From NCBI RefSeq assembly GCF_018139145.2, contig NC_059473.1:60184707-60248706 (forward strand): a stretch of DNA of 64,000 nucleotides. The letters run 5' to 3'. The notes under the pieces are model-generated. The model ran no database searches, was not told where the DNA came from, and saw only the letters and a program-made list of their open reading frames with translations. A program made the translations under genes and the position numbers. Source of the stretch: Gymnogyps californianus (Eukaryota > Chordata > Aves > Accipitriformes > Cathartidae). Of this stretch, positions 14,101 to 25,580 are shown piece after piece (positions within the stretch are counted from its first letter, which is position 1; each line of letters begins with the position of its first letter).

Positions 14101-17100
14101 GAGGCACTATTTTCTCTGTAAATAAGATACAGCAAACTTCAATTTCATGTACTGGTGTAATTTGAAAAATGTAGAGGTTTTTGTTCCTCTGAAGATATAT
14201 TCTGCTTTACTTTTCATAATGGAAAAGACTGTGCTTCTTCCCCTCTGTTTAACTATTTTACTTATTTTGTTACAGATCCATTTTTCCCCCTTTCTTTTCT
14301 GGTGAACAGCTGGTTTCCTGGAATGCTGGATGATCTATTCCAGTCGCTGTTTCTGTGTGCATTGTTGTTGTTCTGGCTTTGCGTCTATCATGGCATAAGA
14401 GTACAGGTAGGGGTGCAACAGTATGTTCTACTCACTGAGAAGACAGTACTTGTTTTTTCAGTTCTCTCAAATGAAACCTAATTTTTAAAAAAGAGACATT
14501 TATTTTATTCTTAAAGTACCATGTCACACACAAAGCTTTGGAGTTAAAATTATTTGTGGTGAAGTAGGTTGTCTTGAAGCTACCATGCCTAAATGAGATA
14601 GATGGGACAGTCCACTCTAAACTATTGCAAGGCAGTCTTCAGAATTATGATGCTGTTATGCTTTGTTCTTGCTTGAAGGGTTTTGTTGTTGTATGTGGTG
14701 GTTGCTTGTTTTTTAAACCACTTTAAAATACTGCATAAGATAAATATGAATTCTGGACCAAATTCCTATATTTGCAGTATCAGTGAAATATTTGAGACCT
14801 TATACATAGGATGCTCCAAATCTACTGCATCTTACTAACATAAATGATGATACAATTTTATGTCTTCTGTAATCACCTGTGCGGGTTAAAAATACAGAAG
14901 GCGAGTCTCTTAATCTAGTTCATTTTGAATGAAACAAAGATGATAGTTATTTTATTCTGTCGAGAATCTCAAATGTGGGTTCACTCCTTCACCGCACTAT
15001 TGTTTTCTCAACAGGGGGAAAGGAAGTGCTTAACTTTCTATCTGCCCAAATTCTTTATTGTTGGACTATTGTGGCTGGCCTCCGTTACATTGGGAATATG
15101 GCAAACGTAAGTAATTTAAAATTTAGTGCAAAAGTAATGAGCTGAGAGTGTTCAAGAATGAGAAGATTGTTTATAATTAGTGGTATGTGTTTCTTAATGC
15201 TCTGATTGTGATATAGGAATGGAGTTCAAATTCTTACATCTTTCTGTTTTGCAAATTGTGACTGATTTGAAAACAGAATTCCCCATGGACTATCTAGTAG
15301 TACATAATTTTACAAATCAGAGTGAGATCTAGAAATCACTACTTTGTCAAGATGTTGTGGCTCCCTACAATACTCCCTCTAGCGCTATGTCCCAATTAGC
15401 TTTTAGTATTTGAAGCAACAGTTTCTCTGTAGTTAACTATCACACAATTTAACCAAACTTTCTCAACTATTAAACCTGCACAATGGATATTGACACTGCT
15501 TACTCAAGCTATGCTCTCTCTCCTCAAAACTCAGTTCTTTTGCTTGGTTTAGTGTTTCTCTCTTTTTTCCAATTTGTTGTGTTAACATAAAGGTGTCACT
15601 ATTCCCCACCCAGAAAACTTTCTCAGTTTTGGCACGTTTGTAGTTTCTAAACCATTTTAGTCTCAAGTGTTTGCGTCTTATTTTAGTTCTCAGAAGGAAG
15701 ATACCTTCTAACCTTCTCTATGCCGTTGTACATTGTTGAAAGCAGTGCAGTTGGAGGAAATGCTCCTGCTAATGCCCTATCAGCAAAATTGCTATGAGGG
15801 AAGGGCTTATACCACAGTTATTTCTTAAGTACAATTTTTATCAACAAGTATAAAATTTAAACACTAAATCCTGAAGGCTTGTAGGAATTTACAAGATTGT
15901 AAATTTTCTAAAAAATAAGTGGGGAGATTAGACCTGCTCACAACTGAAATCCTCCATATTCCTTCAGAATTGGGTTTGGGAAGAAGGAGGATGTTATGTA
16001 CTGTAAATTGTCATGACTCCATTGGAATCAATGGCATCGCACCAATTTATACAGCCAAAACCTTTAGTTATAAACTCTGTATAGTAACTTTAAACCTTTT
16101 CTTTGTTAGTGGGTTTCTGGGTCAGTACGGCTTTTTGAGCTTGTCTTTTGTAATGGTGTAAGTACCACTTTTTCATTTTGAATCTTTTCTAGTGTTAATG
16201 AAGTACATGATCCTACATATCAATACAGGGTTGACACAGGTAATTTCCAGGTAAGTCAGAAATGTTTTCTTGCTATTAAATTGTCGGGTGGAGTTAGGCA
16301 ATACAAGGAGGTGGGGTTTGTTCTTCCATTAAAATCTGTAACACAATTTAGAAAATAGCAAATGCTGGTCAGATGGTCTTATTCTGACTAGGGTACTTTT
16401 AATTTTGCTTTAGATCATGCATAGGCCATGTTGAGCTCCATCCCAATGAGAAGAGTAAATTGTCTTGCAAATCTGGATACTCAACACCACAAGTTTAGTC
16501 ACAGACTCATGACTGTTGGGATTGAAAGAAAATTTTTTAAGCCTCTTATTAAGTCAGTTTTGTACATCTTTACTCCTGCCAAGATCCCCTGTCCTAGTAA
16601 TTTCAGACTTCCTTTTTGTAAAGGAAGATCTGATTTATACAGGTCCTTGTATTGTTCTCAGGAGCTGTGTTTTTAGAAAATCATTGAGATTCAGCTCACT
16701 GTGAACTCAGTGAACAAAATGATGACTTCTATTAAACATCCTTTCTTTACATTCCCCCAAAACCTACCTTGATGTATAGCCATCCTCGTTTTATACTTTC
16801 TCTCATGAGCATACTTTCCCTGAATAAATGGACCATTCTATGTTGTGCTTTGGGAAATAATGATTTCTATTGAGGGAAGGAGGAATAGACCAAATCTCAT
16901 TAAATAATAAAAACTAACGCTCTTCTTACAGGGAATGAAAATCTTCTTCCTTGTGGTGGCAACCACATACATTCTCTACCTTTTGTTCCTGATAGTGAGG
17001 GCATGCTCAGAACTTCGTAACATGCCCTATGTTGGTAAGGAATATTTCTTTTGATTCTTCCCCAAACAGGCTTGCTTCTCCTAGATGTAGGTGTAAATTC

Positions 17101-20100
17101 GCTAATAACAACTTTTTTCAATCTTTTTCAGATCTCAGGTTAAAATTCTTGACTGCATTAACCTTTGTAGTGCTTGTTATTAGGTAAGGCTTTTCAAAGT
17201 ACATTTCTCAGTACTGTAACTTCTATAACCTTTTTTCAGTGCTTTGAATACATTTTGTTGATAATAAAATTGTCGATGAAACTGAGGAATGTCTTTTGAT
17301 ATGATTGTTATGGCAAGCATTTCTTAATTTTTTAACCCTTCTTGAGGCTTTTAGAGCTAACTTTTATATGATTTCCATTACCACAGCAATACACTGCAAG
17401 ATTCAGAGGTTCACTTAGCAGAGGTGTTTTCTGTACTGCTCAGTGGTCTGCAGTGTACCGTTCACCTCTTTTGGAGCTTTGTAAGCTTCACTTAGTCAAA
17501 GCAGAAGTTTAGAATTAGTTTCTTAGATTATTGTTAATATCTGTCTCCCCCACTCCAAGCAGTTATTTCAAATTACTGTTGACTCTTGGATTGTCTGTAG
17601 TGGATGAAATCTGAGGGAAATAGACCATGGGGTTTTTTTTCCACTTTACTGAGTTGAGTGCTGACTTTTAATCACAAAAGAATTTAGAACTATGAAAGCA
17701 AATGTGTCTTAAAATAAATGGCGAGCATGTTAACATAATTATTCTCTCATATACTACTCTATCAAACTACCATTTCAATTTTGTGATTTAAAGACACAGT
17801 ACACCTATATGTTTTAACTTTTTTCCTCAGCATTGTTATACTCTACCTACGCTTTGGAGCACAAGTTCTACAGGACAACTTTGTTGCTGAGCTGTCGACT
17901 CACTATCAGAATTATATCCTTGTGTTGTGATACTGCTCAAGTAGGAATGCTAGTCTGTTTTCATGCAGAAGGTACTTAAAAATTATGTACCTAAGGACTG
18001 AGACCTTTGACTTCTAGGTGGGCTTTTGAAGTTCAGTCCATTTTGATTGAGGTTTCACATCAGCATTTTGTAATGGCTCTTTGTAAAGATTGTGAGCTGA
18101 GACAGTTTCAGTCTAATTTGTTTACATCACATAAATCACAACTGCATTGGATACTCTTCAAAAGGAATGAAGGCCTAGATATGCATGCATTCAAGTAATT
18201 TTAATAAGTTATTGCAGCAAATACAGCCAAATTTGGCACATGAATCCAGTTTGCTGTATACCTATCAGTTAGCATGGGGCATACCAAAATATTTGAGAAA
18301 ATAATAGTTCAGAAGTCACTGAAAATGTGTTTGTATACTGGTCCAAGTCTACATGTGGAAGAGGTCATAGCAGAGAATTTAAGTGACTTGAGAGAGACTA
18401 TTTCTGATGTCTGTTGGCAACAGGATTACAAACTGTATTTCTGGACCTGAACCATGACATCCTAGTTCATTCTACTTACTGAAAGTGCCTGTGTGACTGC
18501 AACTGCTCCAGTTACTGATAAGCTTAGTTATGTGTTGGGAGCTAGTAGAAAACAGTATGTAAAGCCTGTAGTATTTTCCCAAAATGATGGCAAGAAGCCA
18601 TCTTCAGAGTTCTATCTACAGATAGTCCTTTCTCCTTCCTTCTCAATCACTGTGCCAAGGGAGAACTTTTTTGAAAATAAACAAAACAAAAAAACCCTGA
18701 ACACCCCCCTTACTCAGCTTTCTTTTGGCATTGAAGGCAGAACTATTCAATTTACCATGCACTCCACCACTCAAGAGTAGACCTTGTCTCAGCAAATGTT
18801 ACTGGTGTTAAAGCTTTGTCTTCAGTGGGAGATTTACCTTGAAACAGCTTGAGTACATTAGTTGTCATTGAATTTAAAACATGCAGTTTTGTGTAGCCAT
18901 TCATGCTTTCAAACTTCAGTAAGGTAAACATTCTTTCCATTGAAACAGCTTATGTATGGTTTGGGTCTTGTTTCCAAAGTTAATGTGTATGGAGCTATAT
19001 TGAGCAATATCCTTAACACTTACTACCAGCAGAATTCTTATCATTTTATGGTTTATTGAACTTTTATCTCTACACATTAGCCTTCGTGTATTCCCCGTCA
19101 AAGAATGCGCTATACGGTAAGTGTAAGCAATTGTCTGGCAAACTTAGATGACGAAAGTGGGCATATTAGCAGATACTGTGTAAGATCTTTATATTCTGGT
19201 TGTCTTGTTACTGTTTCAATTTGCTTTGAGTTAACATAAGCAGAAGCTGCACTGCTCCTGAGCAAATTAGTAATGGCGATATGAAGGAACACGTAAAATG
19301 TATACAACTTATTAGCTAGACTTGAATCCTTATGCACTTAGATCAAGCTTATAGTCAATATGATGTTTGCATATAATGCACTAACTTTTGCACTGACTCA
19401 CAGACAATCCTTAAGGAGCAACAATACTTCATTTGTACTTTGTTCTAACAAAGGTTAATATATTGGCGTGCTGGCAAACTGGACTCTGAAATAGGTAACA
19501 TGCTGTTGGAAAAGTAGGAGTGAAGCAGATCTCTAACATGGGAGGAATTCTGGGGAACTTCCTATGGGGAGAGGGCTATCACAGGGAGATAAAGGATTGA
19601 ATCGGTGGCACTTCTGTTTTTGCATTCCTACGTAGAGGATTTAACTGACTTACGTGATGATTATAAAGCATTATCCCTGTCTAACAGATAAAGATCTGTA
19701 AAATAAATATTTGTACCAAGTGCATTCTCTGCTTTAAGCATTGAGTTTAAAATATAGTACCATAGAACAGTCGAGGTTGGAAGGGACCTGGAAAGCTCAT
19801 CTGGTCCAACCTTTCATGGCAAAGGGAGCCTCGATGAGATTATCTCGCACCCTGTCCAGTCACATCTTGCATGCTGAGAGGTATGCAGGGGGAAGGCACT
19901 AAATAGTGGAGCTGGTCCTTTCTCTAAACTTTTTAGAGTTGAGATGGATGGAACTGTTACAGAAAAATGGTATTTTTTTCCATTAAGAAAGACAAGAGAA
20001 ATGGCTGGGTGAGGATAAAGTTAAAAACTTGCTGTTGGGTTGCAAGAAGTATTAGTTTATAGAAGGCAGAAAGTAAAAAGCTGCCAGGAAAAAAGATGTT

Positions 20101-21884
20101 TATGGCAAATTGCTGGATTGAATTTTACTTGCATATAATTATGAACTGCAGCTAAGCAGCACAGATTATGGAAGAAATGAAGGCCTTAAAACAAGACAGA
20201 GGGAATTGTCATAAATAGCCAATGGAAAGTATGTGTTTCCTTTTATCTCACCATAAAAGTACAGGTCATTTCATTTATTACAGGTCACTTCATTTATTAC
20301 AAGGATGAAAAAAAACTGGCTAATCATTGACTTGCATACAAGGGATTACAACTTTGGTCTACTATATCTGTAGCTTAGAAATAACCAAGAAGTTAAAGAA
20401 GTCTGTGCTTTTTAAATACATATGAACTTTTGAATAATGATTAAGAATAATGAGGTCTGACTTAATTACTCTTATGTGCAGGTTGAAATAATATGACACG
20501 GGAAACTGCACAAGGGAGGCAATCCATTTGTACAACATGGAGAGTATCTATCTAAAAATAAGATGAGATAGTTATGTCATCTCTTTAACTCTTAAGAATA
20601 CCATGATGTTGTGGCTGAAGGGAGAAGAATTTAAAGGAGAGAATTCCTGTTTGGATATAGTTTCATTGAATTGTAGTCGTGACTGCCTTGGAAGTTGTCG
20701 AGTCTGTTGCTACAGTGTTGAGTTAGAAGTACAGCCACATTTCTATATTCAATGCGCTAAATTAACCCTTATTTGTATTTTCCAGAATCACAGTTGAAAG
20801 ACAATCCCGCTTTTTCTATGCTGAATGATTCAGATGATGATGTGATTTATGGGTAAGATTATAAAACACCTATGGAGAGTTACTTTTGGTGTGTTATTTT
20901 TGTAATGTTCTTTTTCATATTCATTAAATAAGTGAAGGATTTGTAGGTTGTTAGTGAAAGTATTCTGCCTAAAGAACAGAAACATAGCCTTATTCTGAAA
21001 CAGAAATGCAATGAGAATGCATGTTATTTTGGTTTTTCTTTTTTTTGATTTTTAAAAGGGATTGCCATGGCACTGATACAAACAGGTAAGAAAGTATTAG
21101 GATGCTGGTAGGTCATGCAGTGAAGGCAGCGAGAGCTGTGAAAGGAAAGGACTTCCTTTTAAACTGGGAAGGGTTGCAGGAGTCAGGCGGTGTTAGCAAA
21201 GGGGCAGCTCATATGTAAATGCTTCAGGGAAGGAGAATGGCTGCTGTTAAGTATCCATCACTTACTAAAATAATAATAATAATCAAATCTAGCAAAACTT
21301 CCTGGACTTGTGTGAGTTTATGTAATACAAGAATTACAGTAGCACTTAAAACCCATGCCAATCGGGTGTCTCTGTGCTAGACACTGAACAAACTCATTAT
21401 CTGCCCTTGATGTTTTCACCTCTTACCAAAGACCCTGAAGTGGCTGGAACAGTGAGGATGGGGCTAATACTGCAGTAACCTGAACAAGTTTGTGCTAGAC
21501 GAGCTATATGCATTGCCTGAGATAGCTTGCCTTTGTTTAGTTAGATGAGTAGTGGTAGTACCCGCTTGCTTCTGTAAGAATCCTTGTGAAAAGTGGCTTG
21601 TAGTTACTGGAATAACTTTTATTATGCATCATCCTCTGGAGAGAAAGTCATATACATTGTTCATATCTCCAACAAGGAAGGAAAACAGCAGCTTCTTACC
21701 CAAATAACAATTTGATGCCTCGATGTAGTTTAGAACTTTCCTGTTTATTTTGGACTTCCTATCTGAACACCGTGTTGAGAAGTTTTAACAAGATGTGTTT
21801 CACAGGAGTGACTATGAAGAAATGCCACTTCAGAACGGCCAAGCTATTAGAGCCAAGTATAAAGAGGAATCGGACAGTGATTGA
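2104..21884 (+). CDS. TMEM181: TMEM181, transmembrane protein 181 (5' exons missing)
   Basis: Multipass membrane protein of the Wntless-like family, reported in human cells as a host factor for cytolethal distending toxin. Coding exons: 2104-2207, 6968-7023, 8321-8411, 9006-9124, 10245-10364, 12321-12401, 13406-13505, 14276-14406, 15015-15106, 16193-16250, 16932-17034, 17132-17183, 17831-17913, 19027-19116, 20786-20852, 21806-21884. All phases join and give 474 residues after a split Arg codon. Counting from the Leu after it: membrane segment 13-34, an ectodomain with six N-glycosylation sequons (NNS, NLS, NVT, NRT, NYT, NIT), then seven membrane segments near 178-197, 211-233, 244-264, 279-296, 319-341, 356-378 and 397-419, and an acidic tail ending ESDSD. 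Residues match the mammalian protein closely (e.g. RLYTLSKRHFVLVF, DNPAFSMLNDSDDD). The Met at 2114 may serve as start in short isoforms; otherwise the N-terminal exons lie upstream of the window. Fifteen introns are visible: fourteen GT-AG and one AT-AC. Confidence 0.96.
4425..4463. repeat. Perfect 16-bp inverted repeat, 7-nt loop
   Basis: AGTTTTCCTGTTCACC (4425-4440) and its exact complement GGTGAACAGGAAAACT (4448-4463) flank ACCTCAG in TMEM181 intron 1. The pairing does not extend further. Confidence 0.95.
5491..5534. repeat. Imperfect inverted repeat in a TATG/CATG-rich tract
   Basis: GCATGCATG-A-GTACATAC (5491-5508) pairs with GTATGTAC-ATA-CATGCATGC (5515-5534) around a 6-nt loop, giving 17 paired bases with one asymmetric bulge. 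It lies just upstream of the CR1 at 5571 and probably grew from simple-sequence slippage. Confidence 0.8.
5571..5914 (+). mobile_element. CR1 LINE 3' end
   Basis: Typical avian CR1 3' terminus in sense orientation in TMEM181 intron 1. The order of words is diagnostic: a GGCTAAGGGGAAACC block, a CACAAGAAATTCCAGTTAGA block, AACAGGTTGCCCAGGGAGG, then the GTGGACTAGACGGCCTCTGGAGGTC terminus (quoted here only in part) and a short tail resembling ATTCTGAT. 5'-truncated, as most CR1 copies are. Confidence 0.93.
12676..12898 (+). mobile_element. CR1 LINE 3' end (diverged)
   Basis: Sense-orientation CR1 fragment in the TMEM181 intron between exons 12321-12401 and 13406-13505. Recognisable words are GGAATAGGATGCCCAGAGTG, GGGCCAGATGACCTCCAGAG and a terminal GATGCTATGATT tail that fits the CR1 octamer-type 3' end. 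Older than the copy at 5571. Confidence 0.88.
13578..13595 (+). repeat. GC/GA dinucleotide tract
   Basis: A short GAGCGCGCGCGAGAGAGAG-type compound microsatellite in a TMEM181 intron. Purine/pyrimidine alternation in the GCGCGC part could favour Z-DNA. Confidence 0.7.
17914..19026 (+). other. TMEM181: AT-AC U12-type (minor spliceosome) intron of TMEM181
   Basis: The exon 17831-17913 ends after CAG AAT T and the intron opens with ATATCCTT (17914-17921), the consensus 5' splice site of AT-AC U12 introns. Near the 3' end is TCCTTAAC (19010-19017), the U12 branch-point consensus, with the branch A about 10 nt from the terminal AC (19025-19026). Joining T to CAGCAGAATTC restores Ser-Ala-Glu-Phe, the residues expected at this point of the protein. 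No GT donor nearby gives a compatible frame. Phase 1, 1113 bp. Confidence 0.93.
19010..19017 (+). promoter_or_regulatory. U12 branch-point sequence
   Basis: TCCTTAAC is a full match to the minor-spliceosome branch-site consensus at the required short distance from the AC terminus at 19026. Confidence 0.88.
19757..19900 (-). mobile_element. CR1 LINE 3' end, antisense
   Basis: Antisense CR1 terminus in the TMEM181 intron after exon 19027-19116. It opens with CATAGAACAGTCGAGGTTGG followed by AAGGGACCTGGAAAGC and CATCTGGTCCAACC, the reverse complement of the usual CR1 3' end, then decays into unrecognised sequence towards 19900. Confidence 0.9.
20261..20298 (+). repeat. 19-bp tandem duplication
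   Basis: Two adjacent copies of a 19-bp unit (20261-20279 and 20280-20298, ACAGGTCAYTTCATTTATT) differing at one base. It lies in a TMEM181 intron; no function is suggested. Confidence 0.85.
21059..21085 (+). CDS. TMEM181: Candidate 27-nt cassette microexon of TMEM181
   Basis: Between the last two constitutive exons, a T-rich tract and an AG at 21057-21058 precede 27 nt that end at a strong donor (AACAG|GTAAGA). The upstream exon ends in phase 2 (GG). Inserting the 27 nt keeps frame and adds nine residues, Asp-Cys-His-Gly-Thr-Asp-Thr-Asn-Arg, with no stop, in the cytoplasmic acidic tail between Gly449 and Ser450. An RBFOX-type TGCATG sits at 21018-21023. I do not recall this insert in the mammalian protein, so it is a prediction from splice-site structure only. 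Confidence 0.4.
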
Positions 21885-24800
21885 TTGATTTTGATGTAGA
21901 CAGACTTGTTCGGCTGGAATTAAATAAATTTTGAAGTTTTCCTAGATGGACAACTTCCTTGGCTTCCTTACAGTCTGCTGTCATCTGAACACCGACTCCC
22001 AGGAAGGACATCCTGCTTCTGTTTCTGTTTACAAAGTTAAAACTGAAAAAAAGAATGCTTGAAAAGGTTGTGGTGAAAACTTAAGAAACCAAAATTTTTA
22101 CACATCTTATAAAATGCCTGATAGCAGAATGTCTGTGGACTAAAATCTTTAAGTCTATTTCCATTTAGAAGTGTCACTGATTATATGCTGATTTTAAAAT
22201 TGCTTCCTTGCTGCTTGGTTTTTTTGGGGTTGGGTTTTTTTTTTTTTTGAGGATTATGTACAGCATACTGTCATTCATCTGTTGCATTTGTGTTAGCTCC
22301 TTTGTATATTGTCCACTGCTGTACGAAGTGCCTCATTTCCCTTTCAATTTTCTACCTTAGTCTTTTGAGCTGGAGGCAGGGAATGAAGTGTTTTAGGGTT
22401 TTCTCCTTTTTTTTTTTTTTAATGCAAGAAAATACAAGCTTTCCATTCTTCCCTTGAAGAAACGATATAGACTTAAGACCATTTTTTAAACTCATTGAAA
22501 TGAGTTTACCAGATTTGTAAGTGCGAGATACGTGCAAATAGTCAAGTTCTAGTGAGCCAAAATAGTCTCAGTGGTGCAAAATTATTTGTATATGTTTCAT
22601 AACATGCTTTACTACCACAACAGGAGTGTTTGTTTTGGTTTTTGTTTTGTTTTTTAAACAGCCCTTTCAAATGGAAATATTTAGGCAGCAACAAATCTCA
22701 GAAGGAAGCCAGTACTCTTCTTTCTGGGTTTTTTGTGTGCTGGAGGAGATTTTTACACTTACAGAGAATAGAGTATGAAAGTTTCATAGAGAATTACAAT
22801 TTCAAATTTCCAAACATTTCATTTTTAGAGGCTTTTTCTACATCAGAATTTTTCCTTAAATTGTGTTAATAGATAGTTAATCTACATCCTAGGAACAGTT
22901 GTGGTTGCTCATGTATTGAACGTGCATGAGAGTTAGCTTTTGAGCACGTTCTGTGCATAGTTCAACTTCTTTGTCATACCACAGTCGCCACCTGTACTGA
23001 TCGGAACTTTTACTAGCACATTTTGTGATTATCTGTATGCCAGTCTGTGCTGGAACAGAGTTACATGGGAATTAAGTACTCCTAGTACAATGCTGCTGCT
23101 CCTCTATTTAAAAGTTGGTTTTCTCCTACACCATTGTTCAGTTCTTTAAGAGGATGCTGTTTGTTTCTAACTACTTTTGTTTTCAGGTACTTGGCCTGTC
23201 TGAAAGTATCTTTTTTCATGGATTCGTAACTGTGATCTACTCTTGTAAAATTTCTCTGCCCTGCTGCTGTAGAAGACTCTCAAAAGCACTGTTAATGTAT
23301 TAGACAGAAAATGGTGCTGGCTTACACTAGGGAATTGTGCTCATCATTGAAGTAGTTCAAGCAGAAGAGTGCAATGAAGTCCTACTAGACTTGCTGAATC
23401 ATATTGGGGAAAAAGTAGATTTGTTCTGCTTTGATGCAGCAACTGTTCTAGACCATTCCCATTGCAATAACCTCCTGGTAGGTGTTCAGGATGATCAAGG
23501 GGAGACTTCACAGGATAGCAATTTGCAGAGAGAGGACCAAAGGAACTGCTTCATGTGCTTGCATCCTTGCTATCATAGAGTAGTTCAGATTAAATCAGTG
23601 CTCCGCTCTGTGTGTGAGAGAGAGAGAAAACTTTCTAAAATTATGTAGAGCTGTGAAATTTTTTGAGGGTATTTGAAATTTAAAACTTTCTGTACCAGGG
23701 ATCATTTATTTGTTAGAAGCCAAAGCACTATTGTATGGCTAAAGCAAGGAAACTGCTGGGGAGGAGGAGAAGGTTTTTCCCTTTAATTTCTTAATTAATT
23801 GGTGTCAGTTTAGATGAACATATAAGAAAACATTAAAGAATTGTTTCAAGTTAGTGGTGGGGTTTTTTTCCGGTGAACTGTAGTAAGCTGTACCTTCAGC
23901 ACTTCCTTTTAGACTTTTTTTTTAACAAGTACGGGAGATGATCTTTTTGTCCTAAAAGTGGAGCGCCCATTCTCATTTTTACTATTCCCCAGATGACTCT
24001 CTTGAGGCTTACAGCTGTTTGAATTTGCAGAGTCAGACTTGGGAGCCAACTAGGCATCCTTTGCATACCCCAGATCCTTTTGACTTCCATTGGAGTAACA
24101 GTGGATACAGGAATTAGGTCTTCAAAAATTAATATTTACATGATGCTTACATATTCAGATCTTTTTGGCTCTGATATTGTTTAATTCTGCTCTAAATTGT
24201 TCTGAAGAGATAAAATGTTTGATTTGCCCAACGTGCAAAGTATTCTGATGTTTCTTAACCTATTTCACTTGCCATCTTGTTTGCATTATCTTTTCTACAT
24301 CACTACATTCAAAGTGGAAATAGGAAAGCTGAGAATGGGAAATGTGTACTCACTATGAAAATAGTGAGAAAATAGTTTCCTTGTTAATTTTTAGAGATTG
24401 TATTTAAGCAATGTTTGCCATGCAACATAGCTTTGTATTTTGGAAGTGCTAGAGTGTAATGGTAAGCTTGGTTGAAGCAGTGTCGCATCAAATTCAATAT
24501 ACAATAAAAAGGCAAAAGCAGTGAAGCAGATGAGGAAATAGTTTTGCTAGCAAGAAATCTCAATTTCACTCCTCTTATTTCCACAATTGGAAAGCAGAGA
24601 CAGTATTTGAGGAATATTACAATATGGATTGTAAACAGCTTGGGAGTAGGTGGCATAAATTCACCTCTGAGTAAAGTATTGTAACCTAAGGGTGAAACAG
24701 AAGATGTCTGGATCAGAAACTAGCCTGGCTTTCCTTTCATTACTGCTGAAGTAATGAAGTATTATTTCCATCACTAGTGGAACTGTATAAAATGAGAAAA

Positions 24801-25580
24801 GTATACAAAAAGGCCCCACAGCATACAGTGTTCCTGCTCTAAAGGAGACGCCATCTATTAAATAACTGCAAGACTTCCATGTACACAATGGTCAAGAGGG
24901 ACTTTTAAGAAGTCAATAATCATTGAGTGTGAGCCATTCATGGCAACCATATTCTGTAGTATTTGCTTTAAAAATACAGTTGATGTTGGAATTGGTTGGA
25001 AACTTTCCTAGGACTGGCAAAGAAGAGGAAGCTTAACACCAACCAGTAAGGAACAGCTAGTGCAACAGACCCGTGGCACTAATACTGAGGAAAATGGGAG
25101 GATGGTTCCAGCTAGGAAAGACTTTGATCTGTTGTCTTTCTCTGAGCCAAAAGACACCTTTGTATCCATAGTCACCTAATATTTTCCCCCTTTTCCTTTT
25201 GCTTATGCTGTTAACAACCTTTGCATTACTGTAAAACTTTTTTTAGAAGTTTGTAAATATGTAAAATGAAAATATGGAAAAATTGTGTACCAAAATGGTA
25301 TAAAAATGTGTAAGATAAATGCTCTGTTTAATGAGAAGCTGTAATTAAACGCTGCTTTGAGAAAGTGTGCATGAGGACATGTGTTAAATATTCTACGTAT
25401 CTAGTTGTGTTAATGACAGCAAATTATCCATTTATGTCAGAAAACTTCATGCTAATATGGAATATGAAGGAAAAACTAGTATTTTACTTCAAGCAAAAGT
25501 TGGGTATTGAGTTTCTTGGAAGACTTCATGCGCATAATCATTGTTAAATATGTTCATAATAAAGTTTTATATCTTTATAT
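21885..25580 (+). other. TMEM181: TMEM181 3' UTR (inferred extent)
   Basis: Sequence after the TGA at 21882-21884 holds no convincing coding exon. An early AATAAA lies at 21923-21928, only 39 nt past the stop, and a strong AATAAA at 25558-25563. A Pumilio-type TGTAAATA is at 25252-25259. Taking the distal signal gives a 3' UTR of about 3.7 kb. An open frame at 23337-23648 has no ATG and looks incidental. Confidence 0.6.
25558..25563 (+). terminator. TMEM181: Distal poly(A) signal of TMEM181
   Basis: Canonical AATAAA followed within 30 nt by a T/GT-rich stretch (ATTGTATCTTGGTTTTATTT), as expected of a cleavage and polyadenylation site. Confidence 0.65.

Noticed and set aside
23337..23648. 103-codon open frame in the TMEM181 3' UTR
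   Set aside because: It starts at a GTG with no ATG near, lies in the 3' UTR and shows no recognisable family motif.
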